NCBI GenBank assembly: GCA_946902875.1 | Contig: OX336345.1 | Location: forward strand, 22,661,395-22,725,394 | From: Nematopogon swammerdamellus | Lineage: Eukaryota > Arthropoda > Insecta > Lepidoptera > Adelidae | Direction: 5' to 3' | Length of the DNA: 64,000 bases | Shown here: piece by piece, positions 8,421 through 18,242 of the stretch | How positions within the stretch are numbered: the first letter of the stretch is position 1 | Layout: each line of letters opens with the position of its first letter | The notes under the pieces: generated by a model | Seen by the model: the letters and a program-made list of their open reading frames with translations, nothing else | Databases searched by the model: none | Told to the model about the DNA's origin: nothing | Program-made: the position numbers and the translations under genes

Positions 8421-9913
8421 TGTCACGTAGTGAATTTTAATAGCGGACGTCGAAATGCCGTTTACCGAAGTGTCACAGACACATTGCCAGTACGGAGGAA
8501 AATACTCCGTACTAAGGCTACGCTACACGTGAGACGTCCGTTATTTTGAAGATTATTACTGCCAACCTACATTTTGGAAAACTCAATCACACATATCTCG
8601 GCGTACTACACTCTCACTACGTAACCGAGCACACATTCTTGCATCATTTACCGAGCGTGAATTTCCACGATCTCTTTCCGCTGTCAGCCCATACTAAAAT
8701 TATATATTGTTTGACGTAACGAAAAAGATAGCGAGCGTCGGTATGGAATTTCTGTTTGCTGTATTTGGCAACATCGCACATCGCGGTGTTGATTAATGGG
8801 TTGCCAGGCGGTTAAAATATATCCCAAATAGACGGGAATTCACATTCACCTCGGTTGTATTTATCTTACATTTTAATTCAGACATCATCGGAGGACCCCT
8901 AGTAGAGGTCCAATATTATCAACTAATGGAGTTACAGGCCTTCAGCCACTTAGATTCAGGTAACCACGTACAGTGCGCGTCATTTCGTGCTAGCCGACTT
9001 CATTCCGCAGCCACACCACAAACGCGCGCTGCCGTCTATAAAAGCGGGTCTCAGTGAAACCAGACTTCACTTCTTCTGTTAAATAATTCTCCGCTACAAG
9101 ATAAAATATAACGCGCTCGATCTGCCGCCGTGAGTTACACTAGTTTCCCTCGCGACCGTGCCACTGTCAACGAGCCGCGGCGCTGTACCGCCGCCGCCGT
9201 CGGACGCTTCCAGCCGTTCATCTCAGCGTTGAGAGAGGAGTCCCCACAGCCAGGGTTACGGGTAACATTACAATCTCTCCAGCTCTGCCTTGCCTGTCGC
9301 TTGTGAGACACCGCCGGCCTAGCGGTTGTCGTTGCGCTTCACGCTCAAAACGTATAACGCCCATCCGTGTATTTTCTCTCTTCCCATCCACAGGGCACCT
9401 TGATATGTGTGCATTATTTAATGTGGGTGTGTTTGTGTGTGTGTGTGAACAGCTTCTACGTCTGCACGTAGATCCTTCTACGTCTGCACGTAGATCCTCC
9501 TACGTCTGCACGTAGATCCTTCTACGATTACAAGTAGACTTCCCCGTTCTACGTTCTCCGTCCGAGGACGCCTGCATCATCTGCGACGGCATAGCCGGTA
9601 CGAGCCACCTGGGCCCTACTCCTCGTCCGGCTGTTCCGAAGCAGAACTTTGTGAAGAGGGTGGAGATCGAGCGACGCGTCGGAGACTTCGTGTCGGCCTT
9701 CCTGCGAAGACCTTCGTCTCCCCTTCCGAAGCTAAGTTCTCGGACAGAATTATAGCTCTAATCGATTAGCTCGGTCGTCACCCCTACGATGCTCAAGTGA
9801 TTCTGAAAACTCACACCCTGTCTTTTTATATATTAATTTTTGTGTTACATTAAATAAACGACAACTATATTTCTGAGCCGTATTTCTTATTTAAGTTCCC
9901 CTTTTTCGTCTCA
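8421..9913 (+). mobile_element. Probable solo LTR, about 1.49 kb
   Basis: The block starts TGTCACGTAG and ends CGTCTCA (TG...CA). It is flanked by the direct repeat CAAT (8417-8420 and 9914-9917), or ACAAT if the last base is shared. Inside are a TATA-like CTATAAAAG near 9037 and an AATAAA near 9851, in the order expected of an LTR. No gag or pol follows on either side, so it is a solo LTR. The superfamily is not determined; BEL/Pao is possible. Confidence 0.6.
9466..9540. repeat. Short tandem hairpin repeats inside the LTR
   Basis: Three near-identical units and one degraded unit of about 23 bp each carry the palindrome CTACGTCTGCACGTAG (arms CTACGT and ACGTAG). They lie downstream of the TATA-like box, so they would be transcribed as a run of hairpins. 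Confidence 0.8.
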
Positions 9914-10099
9914 CAATGTACAAAAGTACAACGATAACGATTTGTGGAGACATTATCACGGCGTCGATTCCAACTTTGGACCAATCAGAACTCTCAACCA
10001 AACCACAGATACCAAACTGACCTATTTGGTTAAAATTTATACGTTAGTTCCAAAGACGCTGTAGATTACTTTTTGACGCATCTACCCTCCTGTCTTTCT

Positions 10100-10300
10100 A
10101 AATTTTCAGAGTTCCGTACCTCAAAAGTAAAAATCGGATCACAGGATCAGTTTGTTGTCCGTCCGTACGTCTGCCAAGAACCTTTTTTAACCGACTTCAA
10201 AAAAAGGAGGAGGTTCTCAATTCGACTGTATTTTTTTCTCAAGAACAGAACGGGTAGAGGTATCAAGATTTATCAAATTAATATCAAATATTAAGGTTTA
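10100..10300 (+). repeat. Family L repeat with nested GGAGGAGG-type element
   Basis: The outer parts (GTACCTCAAAAG..., then AACGGGTAGAGGTATCAAG) match 45530-45660. At 10190-10232 lies the start of another dispersed element (CGACTTCAAAAAAGGAGG), also seen at 35030, 47130 and, inverted, near 59060. Bases 9914-10099 and 10301-10924 contain no recognised gene. Confidence 0.6.
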
Positions 10301-10924
10301 CGGTCCGTTGGAGATGTGAAAAGTTCAAGCTTCTAAGTCAATTCAATCGAAAGATACGGTCGAATATTTTGATACTCACACACAAACTCACTCATCAAAA
10401 CCTTTAGGGTACTTCCCCTCCCGTTGACCTAGAATCATATAATTTTTATCAAGAAGCAAGATCTCAAAGCTAAGCGCCGCCGTTTTGGGTCGATATTGGC
10501 AATTTTTCAAATTTCGAACACACGACACGACTGTTAAAACTCTTAGTTCCATTCGAACTTGACGAACATTCCAGGGGGACTCGTAGACACCAGATGTATA
10601 ATTTATAATTAGCCCTCACAGAAAGTTTCGAAAAAAAAAACAATATGCGCTCGGTTTAGTAGACCAGCTTAGCTTGTGAATAATGTCACTGGGCGGTTTA
10701 AATTGTAGAGTTTAACGATCCAGTTATATTTAGATTCTTAATAGTCGGAACAGTAGCGCACACATGTAAAGGATCATTAATTTCGATCTGGTTAAGGCCA
10801 CTTGACTTGTCATTTCGGTGCATCATCATAATACACTTATCACATTTGGCGAGTTATTTCTGGTGCCGTGGGCTTTATTTAGCTTGAATTTAAATATTCT
10901 TATCATAATATCATCAATAATCAA

Positions 10925-11778
10925 TATTATATTATTATTTTCATCCATTTATTTACACATTTTTTTTAATATTAATTTTACATAATATTTACAAACTTAA
11001 AATCTAAAATTAATACAAAAACAAATGGAGTTTCCACCACCGGCGGCGGGGCGAGCCCAAGCTACCGATGGTCGGGTCCCAAAGAGAGGAACCTCTGGAC
11101 GATGCGTGCAGTGTCGAGCAGGGCTGCCTTCTGGATCTGGCCCTTGACCCAACCACTCAGCGAGAGCCTCTCAAGGTGGTCGTCGAGGCTCTTCGCTATC
11201 AGCCCATGCGCCGAAACGACTATGGGCACAACGATCGTCGAGTCGACGGGCCACATTTTGGTAACCTCGTGCTGTAGATCCAGATACTTTAACATCTTCT
11301 CTGCTTCCTTACTGACGAGGTTACCATCATGCGGCACGGCGATATCGACGAGCGTTGCGCGCCTTGCCTCCCGGTCCACTATCACAATATCAGGTCTGTT
11401 CGCGAGAATAGTCCTGTCTGTGATAATGGACCGGTCCCAGTAGAGTGTGACATGACCGTTCTCGAGAACTGGCGGCGGATTGTACTTATAGTAAGGCACT
11501 TCGGTACCTATAAGGTTGAACTTTAAGGCAAGTTGCTGGTGGATAATCCTGGCTACTAGATTGTGTCTATGCAAATATTCGGTGTTGGCAAGCTGCGAAC
11601 AACCGGAAATCACATGTCTGAGGGACTCGCCAGGTTGGTGGCAGGCGCGGCAGATGTCAATGGTCCCGTCCTTCATTATGTGTTTCCTATAGTTGTTCGT
11701 CTTGACAACCCCATCTTGTATTGCAAAGACAAACCCTTCGGTTTCCCCGAAGAGGTCCCCGAAGCGTAGCCAGTGCAT
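10925..11778 (-). pseudogene. 5'-truncated R2/Dong-like LINE, C-terminal ORF and 3' UTR
   Basis: The minus-strand frame 11062-11778 encodes 238 uninterrupted residues, the C-terminus of a non-LTR retrotransposon protein. Seen are a CCHC zinc motif (C-R-A-C, 8 residues, H, 4 residues, C) and a PD-(D/E)XK-like restriction-type endonuclease (RPDIVIVD...ATLVDIAVP). This is the architecture of the R2/R4/Dong group, in which the endonuclease follows the reverse transcriptase. The reverse transcriptase itself is missing. The 3' UTR runs to about 10925. The AT/ATT-repeat flank at 11779-11826 recalls the TAA-repeat target of Dong. The intact frame suggests a fairly recent insertion. Confidence 0.85.
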
Positions 11779-11826
11779 TATATTATTATATTATATTATT
11801 ATTATATATTATATTAATAATAAATC
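11779..11826. repeat. ATT/AT microsatellite flanking the LINE
   Basis: An imperfect ATT/AT repeat abuts the truncated 5' end of the R2/Dong-like LINE. Confidence 0.8.
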
Positions 11827-11884
11827 TGTGAGGGATGGTCATGGAGTAAGTTACTTTATTTTATGAGATACTGAGTTTGTAGGC

Positions 11885-12183
11885 TCTATGTATGATACTA
11901 AAACTAAATTAAGGATTTTTTTTATTCTTTTCTGTATGTATGTATGTTCCTCAATAACTCTTAAACCGATCATCCGAATTCAATGAAACTTAGTACAAGC
12001 ACTTTTTACTAGACGGGACACAGGATAGGCTAAATAAAATTTAGTTCCGGTTACGCTAAGATGTGGCTCTCATACAAACCGAATTGTTCCGCGCGCCGAA
12101 ATAAAGGTACGGTAGCGGGCTTACTTATTTTCTTCTTTTTAAATACGAAGTTCACGCGAGCGAAGCCACGGGAAACAGCTAGT
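11885..12183 (-). repeat. Family F dispersed repeat
   Basis: The inverse of the 55182-55510 copy; it ends in GCGAAGCCACGGGAAACAGC, the inverse of the CGCGGCTTCGCTCGCGTGAA start. It resembles a retroelement 3' end and has no coding content. Confidence 0.65.
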
Positions 12184-12224
12184 AATAATAATAAAAGAAT
12201 ATTCATACGTTTTTTATTTACTTA

Positions 12225-12540
12225 TTATACATACCACACGCTGTATCCCGACAATTGGGATAGGCAGAGTAATCGGAGTTGTGCTACAGATACTCTTGTA
12301 AATTACAGCACAACACCGACCACCGCCTTTAGCAAAGTATTCGGACAAGATAACTCTCAAGCAGCAAGTAAGGCACGACATGATGGAAGAACCGTGCCAA
12401 GTTGAGAGGTGGTTAGCCTGTCTTCCTTTAGCACGGCGTCTCGTACTTATCCATTAGTCGCCTTTCACGACATGCACGAGGAGAGATGCATTGGGTATTA
12501 AGTAATCTGTGCATTGGGCCCACACGGTACCTACTATTAT
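12225..12540 (-). repeat. Family E repeat
   Basis: A long minus-orientation copy: it starts at the inverted 3' end (CACACGCTGTATCCCGAC) and reaches the inverse of the GGGGCCGG start. Compare 62222-62550. Confidence 0.75.
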
Positions 12541-12643
12541 TCTGTGTTTACTTATATTATTAGTCTGTGCGCTTCATGCAGCAACAATGATGTTTATAGG
12601 TATAAGTAAGACAGAGTAAATATTTCATAATATTATGCTAGAC

Positions 12644-13056
12644 TTAGGGTTGCCATTCGTCCCGGTACACCGGGACTTGTCACCGGTTTAGAATCTCAGT
12701 CCCGGTCGTCCCGCCTGCCTGACCACCAAATGTCCCGGTCAGGAACCGAAGGCCCCAGTTAGTTTTATACATACTAATATTTAATAAATCGAAAGTTTGT
12801 CTGTCACCTTTTCACGCCTAAACCGCTGAACAGATTTCGATAAAATATTGCACGGAGATGGATTGCATCCTGAGAAAGATGTCTATAATCTAAATTTAAT
12901 TTAATATTAAGTATTAAATGTAAAATATACCTATCATCTAAAATTTAATTTAATATTCATAGAACAGGTGCTGCATTTCCCCGCTCAAAGATGACCAACT
13001 TTTCGTAGGTTTGATATAGTGTCCCGGTTAGTACCTGCACCTTTATGGTAACCCTA
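12644..13056. mobile_element. hAT-type MITE with 8-bp target duplication
   Basis: The 413-bp element has terminal inverted repeats TAGGGTTGCCAT and ATGGTAACCCTA (one mismatch). The perfect 8-bp duplication TGCTAGAC flanks it (12636-12643 and 13057-13064). It is AT-rich inside, carries GTCCCGGT repeats near both ends and has no transposase. Confidence 0.88.
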
Positions 13057-13189
13057 TGCTAGACCAAGTGCGTGCGATTCATCATCGGCGTCGTCGGAGC
13101 TATAGGAACTTATATGGGCGACCGTCCGACGTTGAGGCTGGCCGTGGTTCGGATATTCGACGTTAAAATGTAGGCCCCTTGCCTTTTCT

Positions 13190-13380
13190 TAATAGGTGTA
13201 GTTTCTACCAGCGCACTGAATATATGGGAATGCAGTACTGACCAACGGTTATACGTGGAATCCGAACCACGGTCAGCCTCAACTGTCGACGGTCACAAAT
13301 CCGAGTTCTGATCGCGCCCGGTGTGCTTAATTTCACGATCGCAAGTCTCAATCCATTGCACCACCGCGCAACCGAGTTCC
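13190..13380 (-). repeat. Old, diverged SINE A copy
   Basis: The inverse of the SINE A B-box region (TGGAATCCGAACCACGGTCA) and head are recognisable but diverged, and the 3' half is mostly lost. Confidence 0.6.
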
Positions 13381-13589
13381 TCCTCTATTTCATTATAGAT
13401 ACTACATTTTACAGAAATAAACTATAAATAATTTACATAAGGGGGCAAAGGGGGACTTATCCCTTACAGGGATTTCTCCCAGTCACCTTCCGATGTTTGA
13501 GAGTCGTGTGTTGTGAAATAATTAGGTAGGGAATAATATAATTTAATTAATATAAATAAATATAGGTAATATACTATTACTCCAATCAA

Positions 13590-14290
13590 TAAAGCATTTC
13601 CACTCGACGTCGCTGAATCTTTGCAGTGTGATAAAGTAGGGTTTAAAATACACGTTTGACAAATTATCTAGGATTTTTTATGTTTGGAAGTTAGGTATTT
13701 ATACCTAAAGATGAAAATCGCTTATAACTGCTGGTGAAAAATTGCTCCGTCCGAAGTTCCTTCCGTATATGATATTATATATTAATAAGAGTATATATAT
13801 AACATTATCTATGAAAATTTCGATTTCGAATAGGCAGAAATTTGAAAATACCTATTTTGTATCACAACTTCTTCAGAAAAATTGCTCTGTCAATTTTTAT
13901 TTTATTATATGTCTTAATTTATTTATATATATCGCTTTAGACAAGTATCTAGGAAATTTTCCTTATCGATCACACCTTTACAGATTTTCGGCAATAATTC
14001 GCTGTGAAAAATTGCTCTGTCCAAAATTCTTTCGGAATATGATATTATATATTAATAAGAGTATATATATAACATTATCTAGGAAAATTTCGATTTCGAA
14101 CAGGCAGAAATTTGAAAATACCTATAAAAATTACTCTGTCAATTTTTATTTTTTTTCATCTCCTAATTTCTTTAAATATATCGCTTTTCATAATTATCTA
14201 GGAAATTTTCCTTATCGATCACACCTTTACATATTTTTGGCAATAACCCAAGCACTGTGAAAAATTGCTTCGTCTGTTTTTATTAACTTA
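13590..14290 (+). repeat. AT-rich satellite-like repeat, about 269-bp period
   Basis: Units begin AAAAATTGCTCCGTCCGAAG near 13738 and again near 14007, about 269 bp apart, with a truncated third near 14263. An inverted copy of the whole block lies at 21440-22045. The open frame through it is a by-product. Confidence 0.8.
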
Positions 14291-14399
14291 TTAGACACAG
14301 AACATCAAAATATAATATAATTGTATATTATCCAATAAAATTTCTCCATTAAACATGAACTTTCGAGTAGTTTCGAGTATCGCAATATAATAAAACAAC

Positions 14400-14640
14400 G
14401 TTTAAAAAGCGCGCGCTCGCACTACACTGAACTCGGGGTGCGGGAGGGCTGCGGGGAGTGGGGAAGAATAAGCCCGCCCGCCCGCGCGCCAGCAGCTCAT
14501 CGTCCCGCACCGCGACCGACGAGACGACACGCGAGCGTCGTCGATGCTCGCGGCTCGCTATTCCGCCCGCCACCTCTGTCGTCCCACTACAACGCCGCTC
14601 CGCCGCGCCGTCCTGCCGCCTATGGAACGAAAATGTAGGG
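14400..14640. other. GC-rich, CpG-dense patch
   Basis: A 240-bp island (GCGCGCGCTCGC, GCCCGCCCGCCCGCGCGCC) stands out from AT-rich surroundings. Frames are open on both strands, as GC-rich DNA allows. It could be a first exon and promoter of an unseen gene or part of a repeat; nothing decides. Confidence 0.4.
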
Positions 14641-14800
14641 CCTATCTATATAGTATTAGGAACTTTTAAAATTTAACTTTCGTTCTGTAATTTAATTTGT
14701 ATGACAGTATGTCGAAACAACTTATTAAACATATTTCATGCACGTACAGTCTGTATGTAAATAAAGTGTATACATTTTTGTAAAAAAACGATTTAAAAAA

Positions 14801-15130
14801 TTAAAAACCGCCTTCAAAAATGTATGAAATAAAAAAAAATCGAACCCTAGAGTTGAAGGCGGTCGGTTATTTTTGCTTGCACCGCCTTCAACTCTAGGGT
14901 TCGATTTTTTTTATTTCATACATTTTTGAAGGCGGTTTTTATATTTTTTTTAATAGTTTTTTATTTCAGTTTTTTTAGTAATTTTTTGCTATTAATGTAC
15001 TCGGCGGAATCGCTCGGCTTTTGGCTTCGCGAATCCGCCTCGCTTTCCAATCCGATCTTGATGAAATTGAAATGGGACCACGCGGAAAGCACCAGCTTTC
15101 AAATAAAAAAAGAATCATCACAATCGGTTC
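14801..15130. mobile_element. Palindromic repeat with 57-bp hairpin arms plus flanking body
   Basis: Arms 14807-14863 and 14881-14936 are near-perfect inverse copies (ACCGCCTTCAAAAATGTATG ... GGCGGT) with a 17-nt loop. The flank to 15130 (TACTCGGCGGAATCGCTCGG and on) belongs to the same element. Two more copies lie at 35025-35480 and 58698-59080. Confidence 0.85.
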
Positions 15131-15251
15131 ACTTGGGGACGGAGTCGCGTGTGTCCGCCTGTAAGTATCTACAGGTCGCACTCAGACGACGCGGGGACAG
15201 CTCGATTGTTCGAGCACTTGAGTAGAGCGGCAGATGAAGTGCATGTAGTTT

Positions 15252-15254
<3 letters not shown>

Positions 15255-15288
<34 letters not shown>

Positions 15289-16760
15289 CGGATATGGTTC
15301 TGCTTGGGGATTTTAATGCCCATCACGAGGAGTGGCTGGGCTCCGGGAGAACTGACTTCGAGGGGAGAGCCGCCTACGACTTCGCCCTGACGCATGACTT
15401 GCCTCAACTGATAGACCAACCTACCAAAGTGCCAGACATGGACGGTCATGCACCCTCTCTGCTGGATCTTCTGCTGACGACGAACCCTGCTGGATACAAA
15501 GTCACAGTGAGCACTCCTCTTGGCTTCTCTGACCACTGTTTAGTGGGGTCCACGGTGCCATTTTTGCCTCCTTAGTCTCGTACTGGAGGAATGCGTCCAA
15601 TTTGGCACTACGTGTCAGCGGATTGGGACGGGATGCGAGAATACATCACATCCTACCCATGGAGAGAGCTATGCTTCAGTTCGGATGATCTACACCTCGG
15701 ATGATCTACACCTTGGCTACGGCATTGGCGCATTCCGGCAGAATGCGCCAATGCCGTAGCCGAGGTGGTTCTGGGGGGAATGGAGATGTTCATTCCCAGC
15801 GCCCTCGTGCGCCTCGGTGGTAAAAGCCAGGCCTGGTACAGCCGCGACTGTGGTGAAGCTGTCGCAGCTAATGGCGCAGCTTATCGTGCATGGTCGTGCG
15901 CTCGTACCAGACGCGATCCTAATGTATCCGAACTGAAGAAAGAATACAACCGCCTCTCCAGATCCTGCAAGAGGGCTATCGTCAGGGCCAAATTCGAGCA
16001 TATCGGCAGAGTTGGTGATAGGCTGAACCAGCACCCAACTGGGAGCCGTGAGTTTTGGTCTCTCGACAAAATCTGTCGTATCGATTTTCTACCGCTCCTC
16101 CCTTCCACCTCTACAGTGTCCTGGGGGCTCACTTGCCCACTCCGCAAATGTAAATGCTCTCTTTGCGTAGAACTCCACCCTGGACGATGGGGTGCCATCC
16201 CCCCATCCATAACTAGGTGTGAGAACTCCATGCCGGAAGTACAGTTCCGACAACGAACTGTGCGGGCGGAGCTTATCTCCCTAGACACCAGGAAGGCGAG
16301 TGGGCCGGATATGATTCCTGCATTGGTGCTGAAACGGTGTGAATTGGTCTCGATATTGCCAAGGCATTCGAATGGGTTTGGCACAAATCGCTTCTGGGCT
16401 AGCTTCCGTCGTACGGACTTCCTTCTGGCCTCTGCGACTGGGTCGCCGACTTCCTACATGGGCGTAGCATTCAGGTCCTAGTGGACGGTTGCTCTTCGGA
16501 CGCCCTGTCAGTGAATGCCGGCGTACCGCAGGGATCTGTGTTGTCTTGTCACCAACACTGTTTCTTCTGCATATCAATGACATGCTGCCACTCGGCAACA
16601 TAAATTGTTATGCGGATGACAGTACAGCACATGGATCCTATACCAGTGACCCTTCAGTCAGACGGGATGTTGTGGATGAAGAGGCGAAGACTTGTGTCTG
16701 ATCTCAAACAAACGCTTCGGTCTATTTCCGAATGGGGCCGCTGTACGCAACAGTCGTTCT
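15255..16760 (+). pseudogene. LINE-A copy, decayed endonuclease and reverse transcriptase
   Basis: After a (TA)n run, 15294-15575 encodes the C-terminal half of an APE-type endonuclease (LLGDFNAHHEEW, then SDHCLV). The linker follows near 15765-16060. The reverse transcriptase is broken by frameshifts and deletions but keeps the YADD active-site block (CYADDSTAH near 16605-16632) and VPQGSVL. The order EN then RT is that of Jockey/CR1-type LINEs. Several frame changes show that it is dead. It matches the inverted copy at 18243-20574. Confidence 0.85.
15715..15761. repeat. Perfect 21-bp hairpin inside LINE-A
   Basis: The arms 15715-15735 and 15741-15761 are exact inverse copies around a 5-nt loop (CGGCA). 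The related LINE at 18243-20574 has only one arm here, so the other is a local inverted duplication. Confidence 0.85.
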
Positions 16761-17039
16761 CACCCCGTGGTGTTAGTGGGTGGACTGTAGTTGGGTGGGG
16801 GTGCGACTGTGCACATGCAGTATCACGCCGTCACCGCAGCGGTACTCATATTCTGGGTTTGATAGTTTCATAAGGGGTGAAATAGGGTAAATAAGAGACG
16901 ATTGGGACTTTTACAAGTTTCCCCGAGGCTGGTTTACGCGGCGGCGATGGGTGTTGTCTACTGTTATCTATCAGTCAGTTCAGATCTTATTTTGCGCTTC
17001 GTGATAGGATTAGTTTGGCGTAGCGTCTGGATCCGTCTG

Positions 17040-17815
17040 GCTGACTTCGGAAATTCGCTTAGGTGTCGGGCTCCGTCTGGATGGCGTCGGGGAACGCAGG
17101 GCAGTATCGGGCTCCATCGGGATGGCGTCGGGGGACGTTGGGCAGTGTCGGGCTCCTTCCGAGCTGCGTCGGGATTCGTCGGACTGGCTTCGAGGCTCGC
17201 TTAGATGTCAGACCGCGTCTGGATGGCGTCGGGGGAACGCAGGGGCAGTGTCGGACTCCTTCTGAGCCGCGTCGGGATTCGTCGGGCTGGTTTCGGAGCT
17301 CGCTTAGATGTCGGACTGCGTCTGGATGGCGTCGGGGGAACGCAGGGCAGTGTCGGACTCCTTCTGAGCAGCGTCGGGATTCGTCGGACTGGTTTCAGAG
17401 CTCGCTTAGATGTCGGACTGCGTCTGGGTGGCGTCGGGGGAACGCAGGGCAGTGTCGGACTCCTTCTGAGCAGCGTCGGGATTCGTCGGACTAGCTTTGA
17501 GGCTTACTTGGATGTCGGGCTCCGTCTGTATTGTGTCGGGGAACCCCAGGGCAGTGTCGGGCTCTTTCTTAGCAGCGTCGGGATTCGTCGGACTAGCTTC
17601 CGAGCTCACTTAGATGTCGGACTCCGTCTGAATGGCGTCGTGGGAACGCAGGGCAATGTTGGACTCCTTCTGAGCAGCTTCGGGATTCGTCGGACTAGCT
17701 TCCGAGCTCACGTAGATGTCGGACTGCGTCTGGATGGCGTCGGGGGAACACAGGGAAATGTTGGACTCCTTCTGAGCAGCGTCGGGATTCGTCGGACTAG
17801 CTTCGAGGTGTAGCG
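17040..17815. repeat. 102-bp minisatellite (34-codon repeat)
   Basis: About seven diverged copies are present; the anchor TAGATGTCGGACT recurs near 17305, 17407, 17611 and 17713, a 102-bp period. Because the period is a multiple of three, frames stay open on both strands for long stretches. This explains the 202-codon frame at 17205-17813; no real protein is supported. Confidence 0.85.
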
Positions 17816-17845
17816 CAAAGTGTGTGGTGGTGTGGTACCTCCTAC

Positions 17846-18047
17846 CTGGATGTTGATGTCTCCGCCCGCAGCCGCACCTTCGATAGCTCGGTCCTTCAGG
17901 TGGTGGTCGTCGATCGGCACGGAAACGTCCCGGTGTCCGAGGATCTGCTGGGCCCAGCTACGCACACACTTCGGAAACTACACTCACTATACTTATGCCG
18001 TATTAGGTCGCAGCAAGCCCTGAGAGCCCGCGCCGCGCTCGATCAGG
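17846..18047. other. Candidate exon, strand undecided
   Basis: The plus strand has an acceptor (CCGCCCGCAG before 17872), 58 codons with GC-rich third positions (RTFDSSVLQVVVVDRHGN...) and a possible donor G/GTGGAT at 18047/18048. The minus strand has acceptor TGCGTAG, 37 codons (WAQQILGHRDVSVPIDDHHL...) and a good donor CAG/GTAGGA at 17846/17845. Codon bias and the donor slightly favour the minus strand. I do not recognise either product. It lies next to the minisatellite and could be repeat-derived. Confidence 0.35.
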
Positions 18048-18242
18048 GTGGATTTTATCTTTTCCAGAGCAAAATGTTTGAACAAAACCGCCCGCTCCCG
18101 CTTGTATTTTCGGACGTGTCAGATCACAACAGTCCGTCGCCTAGGCAACCGGACTCTTCTCCTTTCCGCCAGGAGGCGCTGTGTGCTTCTTGCATGAAGA
18201 CCGCTGCAGGTAGAGTCTTGAGGCGAAGAGAATGGAGGAACG

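Noticed and set aside
9303..9515. Open frame near a GTGTGTGT run
   Set aside because: It lies inside the probable solo LTR and has no recognisable domain.
13742..14260. 172-codon AT-rich frame
   Set aside because: It is in the 269-bp satellite-like repeat and of low complexity.
17205..17813. 202-codon open frame
   Set aside because: It follows the 102-bp minisatellite, with no start context or recognisable domain.
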